From: DAOQAU01 sp964640325
Lineage (GTDB): Bacteria; Cyanobacteriota; Vampirovibrionia; Gastranaerophilales; Gastranaerophilaceae
NCBI GenBank assembly: GCA_964640325.1
Contig: CAZXID010000002.1
Span: 62,001-126,000, forward strand
Length of the DNA: 64,000 nt
Direction: 5' to 3'
The number at the start of each line of letters is the position of its first letter. Within the stretch, counting starts at the first letter, position 1. Of the stretch, positions 32,515-40,859 are shown one piece after another. Position numbers and translations under genes: made by a program. The notes under the pieces are model-generated. The model searched no databases and was not told the origin of the DNA. It was given only the letters and a program-made list of their open reading frames with translations.

Positions 32515-33549
32515 CAATTAATTAAAAAAATAACGGCAAAAGAAGAACTGAGTTTTGAAGAAATAGAACGGATTGTGGTTAAAATCGCCAATCAGGAAGT
32601 GTCTGACGCACAAATAGGAGCGTTTTTAGTTGCAATAACAGAAAAAGGGGTAAGCGAAGATGAGTTTTACGCATTTGCCTCTGCCATGAGAAAATTTTCC
32701 AACAGAGTTATCTTGGATAAATTTATAGTTGACAGCTGCGGCACCGGTGCCGACTTTTCAAAATCAATAAATGTTTCAACTGCAAGTGCCATTGTCGCAA
32801 GCGCAAGCGGAGTGAATGTACTGAAACAGACAAATTCTTCTATCACAAGTGCTTGCGGAAGCAGCGATTTCTTAAAAGCACTTGATATAAATATTGCAAG
32901 AATTCCACAGGATGCAAGGGCAGAATTTGAAAAAAATTCAATCGCTTTTGTCCATTCGCCTTACTTCAATGATTTTGCGCGGGTAAATAACCCGATAAGA
33001 CAACAAGTCGGAATTAAAACGATTTTTAATTACCTCGGGCCGATGATAAATCCTGCCTTCCCGCAAGCCCAACTTTTAGGGGTTTCCTCACTTGAAATGT
33101 GTGAAAAAATGGTCTATGCACTTGACAAACTCGGTACGCAAAAAGCTCTTGTCGTAAACGGGCTTAACCCAAACATTGATGAAATAAGCATCTGTTCAAA
33201 AACCGCCGTTTGGGAATTAAACGGGGGTGAAATTTTGTCTTACAAAATTTCGCCCGAAGATTTCGGCTTCAAAACAGTTGAACTCTCAGAAATCCAAGGC
33301 GGAGACGGTCAAGAAAACTCAAAAATAATTCAGGCAATATTTAAAGGCGAAATTAAAGGCGCAAAACGTGATATAATCTTGATGAACGCCGGTGCTATGA
33401 TTTATCTTGCGGGACTTGCAAAAGACATGTTTGAGGGGGCAAAAATAGCACAAAATGTAATTGAAAGCGGACTAGCGCAGGAAAAATTGATGCAATTACA
33501 AGAAAGGATACCCCTCACCCATTTTTCTAATGCTCGTACCTCGCATTGA
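32509..33549 (+). CDS. trpD: Anthranilate phosphoribosyltransferase-like protein (TrpD family)
   Basis: A 346-aa protein with the TrpD/glycosyltransferase-3 layout: helical N-terminal domain, then SCGTGADFSKSINVSTASAI (77-96), LGPMINPAFPQAQLLGVSSL and VVNGLNPNIDEISI. It normally joins anthranilate to PRPP in tryptophan synthesis. The glycine loop GTGGD is GTGAD here, and the KHGNRS motif reads KQTNSS (106-111), losing the conserved His and Arg, so the substrate may differ. The GTG start lies in a period-7 repeat and the last 14 residues are encoded by repeat-derived sequence. No other trp gene is nearby. Confidence 0.8.
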   Translation: MKQLIKKITAKEELSFEEIERIVVKIANQEVSDAQIGAFLVAITEKGVSEDEFYAFASAMRKFSNRVILDKFIVDSCGTGADFSKSINVSTASAIVASASGVNVLKQTNSSITSACGSSDFLKALDINIARIPQDARAEFEKNSIAFVHSPYFNDFARVNNPIRQQVGIKTIFNYLGPMINPAFPQAQLLGVSSLEMCEKMVYALDKLGTQKALVVNGLNPNIDEISICSKTAVWELNGGEILSYKISPEDFGFKTVELSEIQGGDGQENSKIIQAIFKGEIKGAKRDIILMNAGAMIYLAGLAKDMFEGAKIAQNVIESGLAQEKLMQLQERIPLTHFSNARTSH

Positions 33550-33594
33550 AAAATCTCCCTCTCCCGCAGGGGGCGAGGGCAAAAATAAACCAAA
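33510..33594. repeat. CCCCTCACCC/GGGGGCGAGGG repeat overlapping the trpD 3' end
   Basis: CCCCTCACCC...CTCCCTCTCCCGCAGGGGGC GAGGG. A related sequence lies inside the gene at 62977 (63773-63860). Here it supplies the last residues of TrpD (RIPLTHFSNARTSH) and its stop codon. Confidence 0.6.
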
Positions 33595-33603
33595 GGATAT
33601 TAA

Positions 33604-34668
33604 ATGCTAGATTACTCAAAACTTTTTGATATTTCAAGGGATTTATACGCAATGCCTTCTTACAACAATAAATTAGGCAGAGCTTTTATTCCTTTGAGAT
33701 ATTTTTTTGAATTGACTTACCTGTGCAATTTAAATTGTCCTTACTGCTACGTCGGAAAAAATAGAAAAAAAGACGAGCTTACAACACAAGAATGGTTTGA
33801 TGTAATTGAGCAGATTCCTTTTTATTCTTTCGTAACTTTAGTGGGCGGAGAGCCTTTGCTCAGGAAAGATTTTATTCCTATTTTAGAAAAAACCGCAAAA
33901 AAGACTTTGGGCAAACTGAATGTTGTTACAAACGGAATTTTAATCAATGATGAGATTATTGATGCTTTTATAAGAACAAAAATGATGCTTTTGTCTGTTT
34001 CTTTAGACGGTTACGGGAAAACCCACGACAAAAACAGAGGGCAAGAAGGGATTTTTGACACAATTATAGGCAATTTAGAAAAACTTAATTCAAAGAAAAA
34101 AAACAAACCTATGGTTGATATAAAAACCATTGTGCTTGAAGACAATTTAGATGACCTGCCAAAGCTTTATAAACTTTGTGAAGATATGAACTTTGATTTT
34201 CTTTCAATTGCTTTTTTGAGAAACAATGACTTAAAACAAAATTCAATTTTAAGACAAAGTTTCGGGGAAGAATTTTACCTGCAGAAATATCCTATAAAGC
34301 CTTATTTTGATATGGAACATTTTAAAGAAGTTTATCGAGAAATTGAGGCTATGAAAGGCAAAACCCAAATCCGCTTTTCGCCAAAATTTAGTGATAAAAA
34401 CCCACTGGAAGATATTGAAAAATTTTTTAACTGCGGAGACAAACCTATACCAGAAATATATGAACCTTGCAAGTATCCGTGGTCTAATATGATGATAAAC
34501 CCTCAGGGAGATGTTTACCCATGCCTTTCATTAAAGGTGGGAAATGCCAAAGAAAAAAGTTTGAAAGAGTGTTTTAACGAGCCAAAATATTGTTGTTTCA
34601 GGAAAAATTTAAAGGTTTCAAAAGTATTTGAAGCCTGCCAGATGTGCTGCGAGTTAAAGGTTAAATAA
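33604..34668 (+). CDS. Radical SAM/SPASM-domain protein
   Basis: A 354-aa protein. The radical SAM cluster CNLNCPYCYVGK lies at about 40-51, followed by FVTLVGGEPLLRKDF, the GGE SAM-binding motif. The C-terminal SPASM-type cysteines (CGDKPIPEIYEPCKYPW, DVYPCLSLK, FEACQMCCELK) bind auxiliary FeS clusters. Such enzymes modify peptides or act as anaerobic maturases. AAAGGAT precedes the ATG. The only close neighbour is the convergent prepilin gene 2 bp away; no precursor-peptide gene is seen. Substrate unknown. Confidence 0.87.
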   Translation: MLDYSKLFDISRDLYAMPSYNNKLGRAFIPLRYFFELTYLCNLNCPYCYVGKNRKKDELTTQEWFDVIEQIPFYSFVTLVGGEPLLRKDFIPILEKTAKKTLGKLNVVTNGILINDEIIDAFIRTKMMLLSVSLDGYGKTHDKNRGQEGIFDTIIGNLEKLNSKKKNKPMVDIKTIVLEDNLDDLPKLYKLCEDMNFDFLSIAFLRNNDLKQNSILRQSFGEEFYLQKYPIKPYFDMEHFKEVYREIEAMKGKTQIRFSPKFSDKNPLEDIEKFFNCGDKPIPEIYEPCKYPWSNMMINPQGDVYPCLSLKVGNAKEKSLKECFNEPKYCCFRKNLKVSKVFEACQMCCELKVK

Positions 34669-34670
34669 AT

Positions 34671-35567
34671 TTAATAATCCATTTTCCAGTTGTCGTTTAA
34701 TATTTTGCCGAAACAGCCAATTCCGTAAGCGCTTTCCAAGCAATAATTTAAAAAACGTTCATCTCTTACTTCTTGCGGATTGGAACCTGCTCCTCCACAT
34801 AAGAAGTTATTATGTTGATTAGGGATTCCCTTTTTGCATTCGGGGGTAACGTCTTCATCAATAGAGCCGTCATAATAATATGAAAAATTAAAAAGATCCC
34901 TACCTGCTACATTTGGTGGACTTAGACCATTTATATCCAATAAAAAATATCCGGGCCAATCCTCAGTGGAATATTGTTTAAGACAAATACTAGCCCCGCT
35001 TGCAATAATAACACTATAGGTGCAGAAGACTGAACTTTCAGAGCCGCCGTCAATAGATTTATATTTATCCGCAAAGCATGTTGATGGGTTTTCTGTTCCG
35101 CAATCTTTTACAATTTTAAAATATTTTTTAAAAAAATCATTTCCTAATCTTTCGATAAACTCATTTTCATTAGATCCTTCATAAAAGGTCAAAGTGTTTG
35201 AAGCGGTTAATTTATTTATCCCTTCATCTGCCATCATAAGTTTTAATGCTTGGGAAATTTCGGTGTAAACCTTTTTTAACTCGGTCACATACTGCTGTTT
35301 TTGGTAGCTGGCAATCAAGTTTGGTATAGTCAAAGCCGCCACAACCCCTATAATGGTCAATGTTATCAAAACCTCTGCAAGGGTAAAGCCTTTTTTTCTG
35401 TCATCCTGAGCTTGTCTCAGGATCTTTCCATCATACTTATGCGGGTTAGATGCTGAACCTACTTCGCAAGCAAAAGCCGTAGCTTTAAGCTTCGACTTCG
35501 TCTCAGCAACACCATACGTCAGTTCAGCATGACGTAGTTTTGTAAATCCTCTAAATCTTTCTCTCAT
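34671..35567 (-). CDS. Type IV prepilin-like protein with repeat-expanded leader
   Basis: A 298-aa protein. The class III signal KKG-FTLAEVLITLTIIGVVAA starts at residue 58; cleavage by prepilin peptidase is expected after Gly60, and Glu65 is the +5 Glu. Then comes the N-terminal helix and a Cys-containing pilin head (CGTENPSTCFADKY, CKKGIPNQHNNFLCGGAG). Normal leaders are 6-25 residues; this one is 60, because residues 11-57 (LRHAELTYGV...RQAQDDR) are encoded by an inserted palindromic element (35400-35534). The remaining leader MRERFRGFTK-KKG would be ordinary. Probably a minor pilin or pseudopilin; ComEC at 60 kb would fit a DNA-uptake role. Confidence 0.88.
   Translation of the reverse strand: MRERFRGFTKLRHAELTYGVAETKSKLKATAFACEVGSASNPHKYDGKILRQAQDDRKKGFTLAEVLITLTIIGVVAALTIPNLIASYQKQQYVTELKKVYTEISQALKLMMADEGINKLTASNTLTFYEGSNENEFIERLGNDFFKKYFKIVKDCGTENPSTCFADKYKSIDGGSESSVFCTYSVIIASGASICLKQYSTEDWPGYFLLDINGLSPPNVAGRDLFNFSYYYDGSIDEDVTPECKKGIPNQHNNFLCGGAGSNPQEVRDERFLNYCLESAYGIGCFGKILNDNWKMDY
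35400..35534. repeat. Palindromic element inserted in frame in a prepilin gene
   Basis: GTCATCCTGAGCTTGTCTCA GGATCT hairpin, linker, and a second hairpin AGATGCTGAAC...GTTCAGCATGACG whose loop is expanded by about 70 bp with GAAGC/GCTTC-type pairing. The open reading frame is kept through the whole element. Confidence 0.85.
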
Positions 35568-35707
35568 AATTTTCCTTTAAGTTAATGTTAATCCTAAATT
35601 AATCATACAACTAAAATGAACATTGGGCAAAGTTTTTTACATTATTATTATTATTGGATTGTGGCGCTTTACAAAAGTCCTATCCTCTTTTTATTTTTTG
35701 TCTTCAT

Positions 35708-35759
35708 GTCCGTAAAAATACCTACATAGCATGTACTACGTAGTTTTGCGGACTTTTTT
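35708..35759 (+). other. Imperfect hairpin followed by T-run, left edge of phage island
   Basis: GTCCGTAAAAATACCTAC...CTACGTAGTTTTGCGGAC with TTTTTT after it. It resembles an intrinsic terminator reading rightward, in the 320-bp gap between the prepilin gene and the first phage-island gene. I see no integrase or att core here. Confidence 0.5.
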
Positions 35760-35887
35760 AATTTTTAAAATGATTTATACTGAAAAAGTCAGACCGAAAC
35801 GGTCTTATGTGGTTAAGGCTCACACCCTCGATGGTAAAGCTGTTTGCCACAAAAATAGGGGATAATAGCGTTCAAAGAGGACCGACA

Positions 35888-36268
35888 ATGGGCTACATTC
35901 ACTGTTGCGGAGCAAGGAGAAAGACCAAAAGCTATTCTATAATACCGGATAAAAATTACCTTTTGGCAGAAGCAGATTATCTGGAAAAATGCCCCCAATG
36001 CGGACACAGTGTTTTGCAGATAACCAGAATTAATTTTAACAATGAAGTTTCTTTTATAAGAAAGGTCAACGAAAAAGCAAAAAAATTATTTCAAAATTTG
36101 CAAAATTCAATTCTGTACAACAAGGAACCCGAATATAAAAGAATAAAAGTATTTTCAAAATTTTATCTCCATTACAACGAATTTGGAGTCAAAAAAAAGT
36201 GTTATTCAAATTTAAGCTCGCTTAAGATAGGAATGTTTGAAAACAATCCCTACATAAACCAATCATAA
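35888..36268 (+). CDS. Small zinc-binding hypothetical protein of the phage island
   Basis: A 126-aa protein with MGYIHCCGARRKTK at the start and LEKCPQCGHSVLQITRIN, giving a CC...CxxC zinc knuckle. The C-terminal half is basic with YKRIKVFSKFYLHYNEFGVK. AGAGG seven bases before the ATG at 35888 decides the start; in-frame ATGs at 35807 and 35831 lack a ribosome site. It lies at the left end of the phage island. DNA binding or early regulation is a guess. Confidence 0.65.
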   Translation: MGYIHCCGARRKTKSYSIIPDKNYLLAEADYLEKCPQCGHSVLQITRINFNNEVSFIRKVNEKAKKLFQNLQNSILYNKEPEYKRIKVFSKFYLHYNEFGVKKKCYSNLSSLKIGMFENNPYINQS

Positions 36269-36326
36269 CCAGCACATATTCCATACTATCCTAATCAAGA
36301 CATAATTGTCTTTACTATCTTACTCT

Positions 36327-36356
36327 ATTTGAGGGGGAAACCCCTCAAATTTTTTT
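36327..36356 (+). terminator. Intrinsic terminator
   Basis: ATTTGAGGGG-GAAA-CCCCTCAAAT followed by TTTTTT. It separates the zinc protein from the LuxR-type regulator. Confidence 0.92.
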
Positions 36357-36471
36357 AACAAAAAGAACAAGGGAAAATACATTAGAAAACCTCATGTTTT
36401 AGCATGTAGCATGAGATAACTGGCCGGTGTTAAGAATAATATCGAATAGAATCTTTTTAAAAGGAATTATG

Positions 36472-36678
36472 ATGAAGTTATCAAAGAGAGAGTTGGAAAT
36501 CCTTGAGCTATTAAGCTTCGGATATTCCGACAAAGAAATCGCCTATACTTTGAATATTTCTGCAAGGACGGTTCAAACCCATGTTATGCGAAGTGTCATT
36601 AAATTAAATGCCAAAAACAGAACAAATGCTGTGGCTAATTATCTCAGACAACATAGTCTGAATTTCAGCGCTGTTTAA
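36472..36678 (+). CDS. LuxR/GerE-type HTH protein
   Basis: A 68-aa protein consisting only of a GerE helix-turn-helix: LSKRELEILELLSFGYSDKE then IAYTLNISARTVQTHVMRSV and LNAKNRTNAVANY. There is no receiver or ligand domain. AAGGA upstream supports ATG 36472 (or 36469). Its stop is 9 bp from the amidase start and carries that gene's AAGGAG, so it heads the phage gene run and is the natural candidate for a late-gene activator. Confidence 0.88.
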   Translation: MKLSKRELEILELLSFGYSDKEIAYTLNISARTVQTHVMRSVIKLNAKNRTNAVANYLRQHSLNFSAV

Positions 36679-36687
36679 GGAGTGAAA

Positions 36688-37176
36688 ATGAAAAGAATAA
36701 TTATACACTGGACAGCCGGAGGGCCTGTCCCGACTTCTTATGAAAAAGAGTGTTACCATTTTTTGGTTGACACACTTGGGAAAATACATCTGGGAAAATT
36801 TAAGCCGGAGGCAAATCTTGAATGCAAAACAGGAATGTATGCCGCACACACCGGAGGCAGAAATACGGGCTCAATAGGCGTTGCAATGTGTGCTATGGCA
36901 AATTTTAAAGATACAAAAAATATAGGCATATTCCCCATAACAAAAATTCAATTTGAATCAACTATGAAATTATGTGCCCTATTGACAAAAAAATATAATA
37001 TAAATATTTGTCCCGAAAATATAATGACTCATTACGAATTCGGACAAAAATATCCTAAAACAACAAGCAAAGGCAAAATCGACATCATTTTCCTGCCGCC
37101 TTTTCCTTGGATTAAAAAAGATGACATAGGAAGCTTTATAAGATCAAAAATCAGGTGGTATGCAGAAAATAAATAA
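36688..37176 (+). CDS. N-acetylmuramoyl-L-alanine amidase (phage endolysin, T7-lysozyme type)
   Basis: A 162-aa Amidase_2/PGRP-fold enzyme that cuts the MurNAc-L-Ala bond. Zinc and catalytic positions: His7 in IIIHWTAGG, His115 in MTHYEFGQKYP, Lys130 and Asp132 in GKIDIIF (Asp instead of the more usual Cys). YAAHTGGRNTGSIGVAM is the substrate groove. No signal peptide, so release would need a holin; a holin-like gene is at 39722. AAGGAG fixes the ATG at 36688. Lysis genes normally come late, whereas here it precedes the structural genes. Confidence 0.87.
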   Translation: MKRIIIHWTAGGPVPTSYEKECYHFLVDTLGKIHLGKFKPEANLECKTGMYAAHTGGRNTGSIGVAMCAMANFKDTKNIGIFPITKIQFESTMKLCALLTKKYNINICPENIMTHYEFGQKYPKTTSKGKIDIIFLPPFPWIKKDDIGSFIRSKIRWYAENK

Positions 37177-37191
37177 ATTTGGAGAAACATT

Positions 37192-38712
37192 ATGACAAAC
37201 ACATTTTATAACCTTGGCGGAGGAATCAAACAATCTTCAACCAAAACAGAATTAGGACTTAATACAAATAAACTCTATTGGAGTGACTCAAAAAACATTG
37301 AACTTTTGCAAAATAAAGGTATAACAAGGCAAAAAGGCAACATTTTTATAACAAAGAACAATGAAAGTGATACAATCACAGGAATGCACCAACTTAAATC
37401 AGGGAAAAAATATTTTCTTCTATATGCAACAGAAAAAGGTTCTTTTTGTATTCTTGATTTTGAAAATAATGAACCGGAAAAGCTTAAAACAGAATTTAAT
37501 AGCGGCAAAACAGTTAATTTTGTAGATTATCTAAACGGAGTAATAGTTTCAAGTAAATTTGACCCCTTATACTATATTATGAACAATGAAAACTTTGATA
37601 TAGTAGAATGCAACCTTAACGATGAATATAATAATCCGGTTTTAACCGATGTTGTGACTGTTTATAAAGGACGGGTCTGGGCAGCAAAAGATTCTGTAAT
37701 ATATTTTTCTGCACTAGGCAAATACGATGATTTTACAACAGAAGGAGATGCAGGATTTATAAAAGATTTTCACACCGATACCGATGAAATAATCGCACTT
37801 AAGCCATACAAAGATTATCTTGCAATATATAAAAAAAATATGGTTTATCTTCTTACCGGCTCAAATCCCGATAGCTTTACGATAATTCCGTTTGCAAATA
37901 AAGGAGCGACTTCTGCCAAAGGCGTTGTCAATGTAAATAATAAACAATACTTTTCAAATCAAGGAATTTTTGCCCTTGAACAAGTAGGAGAATTAAATCA
38001 AATTCAACTTGGAGATGAAATTACCCTGAATATAAAATCTGAATTTGAAAATTTTGATACAGAGCGTTTTGACGAAATAATTGCCCTGAATTATGAAAAG
38101 AAAAATCAGGTTTGGTATTTCATTCCTTACAAAAACGACCCTTACTTTCATACTATATGGATTAACGATTATGTAAACAAAGCTTGGTTTAAAAGAGTTA
38201 TACCTCAAGATATCACCGCCGCATGTATATTTAAAGATGATATATTAACCGCAGATAAAGACAGTAATATTTATAAAGAAAATTTTGGAAATACTTTCAG
38301 CGGACTGCCGATTGAATTTATGTGGAAATCGCCTTTTTTATGTGCCGGACCATCAAATATAAGAAAAACCGTTGATGAATTTTATTTTATCATAGACGAA
38401 GGTTGTGACAACCATTTTAAATTTTCAACTTACAAAAATTATGATTCTGAATCAAAAGATGATTCTGATTTGATATTTTCTGAAGTTATTACCACTTTGG
38501 TCTGGGGAGACGAAAACGAAACGGGAAAAAATTCCTATTGGGACAATGATTCTGATTGTATTTCTTATTGGTCCTCAAGTATGGATGCAACATACAAAGC
38601 AGAAATCTCGGAGTCAAATTACTCAATACAGCTGTGTGTTGAAGGTGACTCTATTGAACATGATATGGCAATAATAGGACTTGAATTTAAAGAAGTATAT
38701 TTAGATGAATAA
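37192..38712 (+). CDS. Phage head-completion/DNA stabilisation protein (P22 gp10-like, tentative)
   Basis: A 506-aa protein rich in beta strands, with repeated blade-like units (VTVYKGRVWAAKDSVIYFSA, IIALKPYKDYLAIYKKNMVY, LTGSNPDSFTIIPFANKGAT). The sentence 'gRvwaa..s.iyfSalG..ddftteGDagfI' is typical of podovirus packaged-DNA stabilisation or tail-hub proteins with a beta-propeller. The C-terminal 150 residues (Trp/Asp-rich, YWDNDSDCISYWSSSMDATY) form another beta domain. GGAGAAAC precedes the ATG. It lies 15 bp after the amidase. Confidence 0.65.
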   Translation: MTNTFYNLGGGIKQSSTKTELGLNTNKLYWSDSKNIELLQNKGITRQKGNIFITKNNESDTITGMHQLKSGKKYFLLYATEKGSFCILDFENNEPEKLKTEFNSGKTVNFVDYLNGVIVSSKFDPLYYIMNNENFDIVECNLNDEYNNPVLTDVVTVYKGRVWAAKDSVIYFSALGKYDDFTTEGDAGFIKDFHTDTDEIIALKPYKDYLAIYKKNMVYLLTGSNPDSFTIIPFANKGATSAKGVVNVNNKQYFSNQGIFALEQVGELNQIQLGDEITLNIKSEFENFDTERFDEIIALNYEKKNQVWYFIPYKNDPYFHTIWINDYVNKAWFKRVIPQDITAACIFKDDILTADKDSNIYKENFGNTFSGLPIEFMWKSPFLCAGPSNIRKTVDEFYFIIDEGCDNHFKFSTYKNYDSESKDDSDLIFSEVITTLVWGDENETGKNSYWDNDSDCISYWSSSMDATYKAEISESNYSIQLCVEGDSIEHDMAIIGLEFKEVYLDE

Positions 38713-38774
38713 TTTATAATTTTCCGCACTGTTAAAAATAAAAGTTACACTAAAAAAGAAAGGAACAAAAAACA

Positions 38775-39632
38775 ATGAGCGATCAAACAGTAAATGCTTA
38801 TTCAGCTTTTATCCCTGAAATTTGGAGCCAAAAACTGAATACAATGCTATCAAAAAACTGCGTTATGCTTCAATGCGTAAACAGAAATTACGAAGGTGAA
38901 ATCAAAAACCAGGGAGATTGCGTTAAAATAATAACTCCCGCAGAGGTTACGGTATCAACTGTAAGTTCTTCGGCGATTACCTATAACGAACTTTCTCCTT
39001 TAACAACAGATTTAATTATAGACCAGAAAAAATTCTTTGCGTTTAAAATTAACGACGTTGCACAAGCTCAAGCAAATCAGAGCATTATGGAAGCACATCT
39101 TCAAAACGCCAAAAAAGCGATTGAACAAGTCCAAGACACATATCTTCTATCGCAGCATGCCTATGCTGATGCTTCAAATGTTGTAGGAACGGAACAAAGC
39201 GCCATTTCACTTGACAAAACAACTATTTACGAAAACTTTGTAAACCTTGCGCTTAAGCTCAAAAACGCCGATGCGCTTTCAAACAGCCAAAAACCATGGG
39301 TAGTAATCAACCCCAACATCGAATCTTACCTGCTTCAAAGCCCTGAGTTTATCAGCGCGCACAATGTGGCAGACGAAACCTTAAGAGAAGGTGCAATAGG
39401 AAGAATTGCGGGAATGGATGTTCTTGTAAGCACAAATTTATCTGCCGTAGGCGGTAAATTCTACGTTCTTGCAGGAACAAACGAAGCAATAACTTTTGCA
39501 TCTCAACTGGCAAAAATAGAAAGCCTCAGAGACAAAGACAGCTTCTCTGATCTTGTCAGAGGGCTTTATCTCTACGGTGCAAAAACGATTGCACCTAAGT
39601 CCTTAGCAAAAATGATTGTTACAGCAGTTTAA
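38775..39632 (+). CDS. Major capsid protein (HK97 fold, P22-coat-like)
   Basis: A 285-aa protein. The opening SDQTVNAYSAFIPEIWSQKL and the order N-arm, E-loop (GDCVKIITPAEVTVSTVSSS, KKFFAFKINDVAQAQANQ), helical spine (HLQNAKKAIEQVQDTYLLSQ) and A-domain (WVVINPNIESYLLQSPEFIS, AGMDVLVSTNL, YVLAGTNEAITFASQLAKIE) match HK97-fold coat proteins of P22/podovirus type. AAAGGAAC precedes the ATG. It should form the procapsid with the scaffold-like protein encoded at 39968. Confidence 0.85.
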   Translation: MSDQTVNAYSAFIPEIWSQKLNTMLSKNCVMLQCVNRNYEGEIKNQGDCVKIITPAEVTVSTVSSSAITYNELSPLTTDLIIDQKKFFAFKINDVAQAQANQSIMEAHLQNAKKAIEQVQDTYLLSQHAYADASNVVGTEQSAISLDKTTIYENFVNLALKLKNADALSNSQKPWVVINPNIESYLLQSPEFISAHNVADETLREGAIGRIAGMDVLVSTNLSAVGGKFYVLAGTNEAITFASQLAKIESLRDKDSFSDLVRGLYLYGAKTIAPKSLAKMIVTAV

Positions 39633-39633
39633 A

Positions 39634-39703
39634 CGGGTGAACAGTGAACGGTGAACAGTGAACGAAATTAAAACTCCCTCACTGTTCACAGCTCACTTCT
39701 AAC
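39634..39703. repeat. Period-7 repeat hairpin after the capsid gene
   Basis: GGTGAACAGTGAACGGTGAA CAGTGAACG with a complementary CCCTCACTGTTCACAGCTCA C arm, between capsid and holin-like genes. Confidence 0.8.
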
Positions 39704-39721
39704 CTTTTAAGAAAGGAAAGC

Positions 39722-39967
39722 ATGTTTAAAAATATAAAATCCAACATAAAAGAACTTGCCTACTCGGCAGTTCACATCGCGGAACAATCGCTTGATACGC
39801 AAAGCGGTAAAGAAAAAAAACAAATGGCTATTGAATATATTGTTTCAATGCTGCCTGTATTTCAACCGCTCAAAAGTATTATCATTGTTGTTTTATCAAA
39901 ATTTATTGACGAAGCGGTCGAACAAGCGGTCAAATACATGAAAGAAATTAAAAATTTGGAGGCATAA
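39722..39967 (+). CDS. Small phage membrane protein, holin-like (LL-H type, tentative)
   Basis: An 81-aa protein. SAVHIAEQSLDTQSGKEKKQ MAIEYI resembles the 'AV.aAEq..g.gkeKk..a..yl' pattern of LL-H-type holins, followed by one hydrophobic stretch (PLKSIIIVVLSKFIDEAVEQ) and a charged tail. GAAAGG precedes the ATG. It is adjacent to the capsid and scaffold-like genes, not to the endolysin. The ATAAATG junction couples it to the next gene. Confidence 0.5.
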   Translation: MFKNIKSNIKELAYSAVHIAEQSLDTQSGKEKKQMAIEYIVSMLPVFQPLKSIIIVVLSKFIDEAVEQAVKYMKEIKNLEA

Positions 39968-40780
39968 ATGAGCCAAACAGAAAACAAAAAAGAATCATCT
40001 TGCGCCGAAAGCCAAGATTTACAAGCAAAAGCTGATGAAAAAGATATTAAATCTTCTTCAGAAGAAAGCAAAGAGCAACAAAACTCTGACACACTCAATC
40101 AGGTTCTTGAAAAGCTTGATATTAAACCCGAAAACAAAGATATTCAAGAAAAGTCAGCTCCGGTTGAAACAAAAAAGGAAGATACTGATTTTTGTAGAAA
40201 TCAAGAAAATTTCCGAATTCAAAAAGAGGTAGAAAATGTAATTGCACAAGATTTTCAAAAAATAGAAAGTCTTATGAAATTCGGTTTAATCAATTCCTGG
40301 CAAGGGCAAAACTTGAAAAATCAGGTACTGAAAAAAGCGTTTGATTTAGTATCACAAAAAGAAATGATTAAACCAAACTCTACACCGGAGCTTAAAAAAG
40401 ATGAAGTGTTTAAACATTTTGAACAGAAAAATCCGGATTTTTTCAAGTCTGAAAGCAGAAAAGAAGTTTGGAACTATTTAAAATCCGATGCTGTAATTGT
40501 TGGAAAAGATGATCTTAAAAAAATATCCGATATGATTGAAAATATTGAAAAAGCTGCAATCGAAAGATATTTACAAAAAGAAACTCACGAAAAAACTCTG
40601 CAAAATTCAAATGAACTTGCAAAACAAAAATTAACGGCAAATGCGCAAAATACAAATTTTGCAGATAAAAATCTTACAAGAACTTTTACACGTGAGCAAA
40701 TCGGCAAAATGAACGGTGCGGAATTTACTAAATATGAGCCCTTAATCATGGAACAACTTAAAAAAGGACTTATTAAATAG
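39968..40780 (+). CDS. Scaffold-like phage protein
   Basis: A 270-aa highly charged, mostly helical protein. The N-terminal 70 residues are Glu/Lys/Ser/Gln-rich and likely disordered (SSEESKEQQNSDTLNQVLEK). The rest forms coiled helices and ends FTREQIGKMNGAEFTKYEPL, a C-terminal motif seen in phage scaffold or capsid-assembly proteins. Composition and place next to the coat gene suggest scaffolding. It starts directly at the stop of the holin-like gene, and its TAG stop is in a period-7 repeat. Confidence 0.65.
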   Translation: MSQTENKKESSCAESQDLQAKADEKDIKSSSEESKEQQNSDTLNQVLEKLDIKPENKDIQEKSAPVETKKEDTDFCRNQENFRIQKEVENVIAQDFQKIESLMKFGLINSWQGQNLKNQVLKKAFDLVSQKEMIKPNSTPELKKDEVFKHFEQKNPDFFKSESRKEVWNYLKSDAVIVGKDDLKKISDMIENIEKAAIERYLQKETHEKTLQNSNELAKQKLTANAQNTNFADKNLTRTFTREQIGKMNGAEFTKYEPLIMEQLKKGLIK

Positions 40781-40846
40781 GTGAACAGGTGAATAGGTCA
40801 ATAGGTGAAGAACTTTTCACCTTATAACCTTTTCACCTTATAACCT
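40779..40846. repeat. Period-7 repeat hairpin
   Basis: AGGTGAACAGGTGAATAGGT CAATAGGTGAA paired with TTTTCACCTTATAACCTTTT CACC, filling the gap between scaffold-like and adaptor genes. It includes the stop codon of the scaffold gene. Confidence 0.8.
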
Positions 40847-40859
40847 GAAAAGGAGATAT

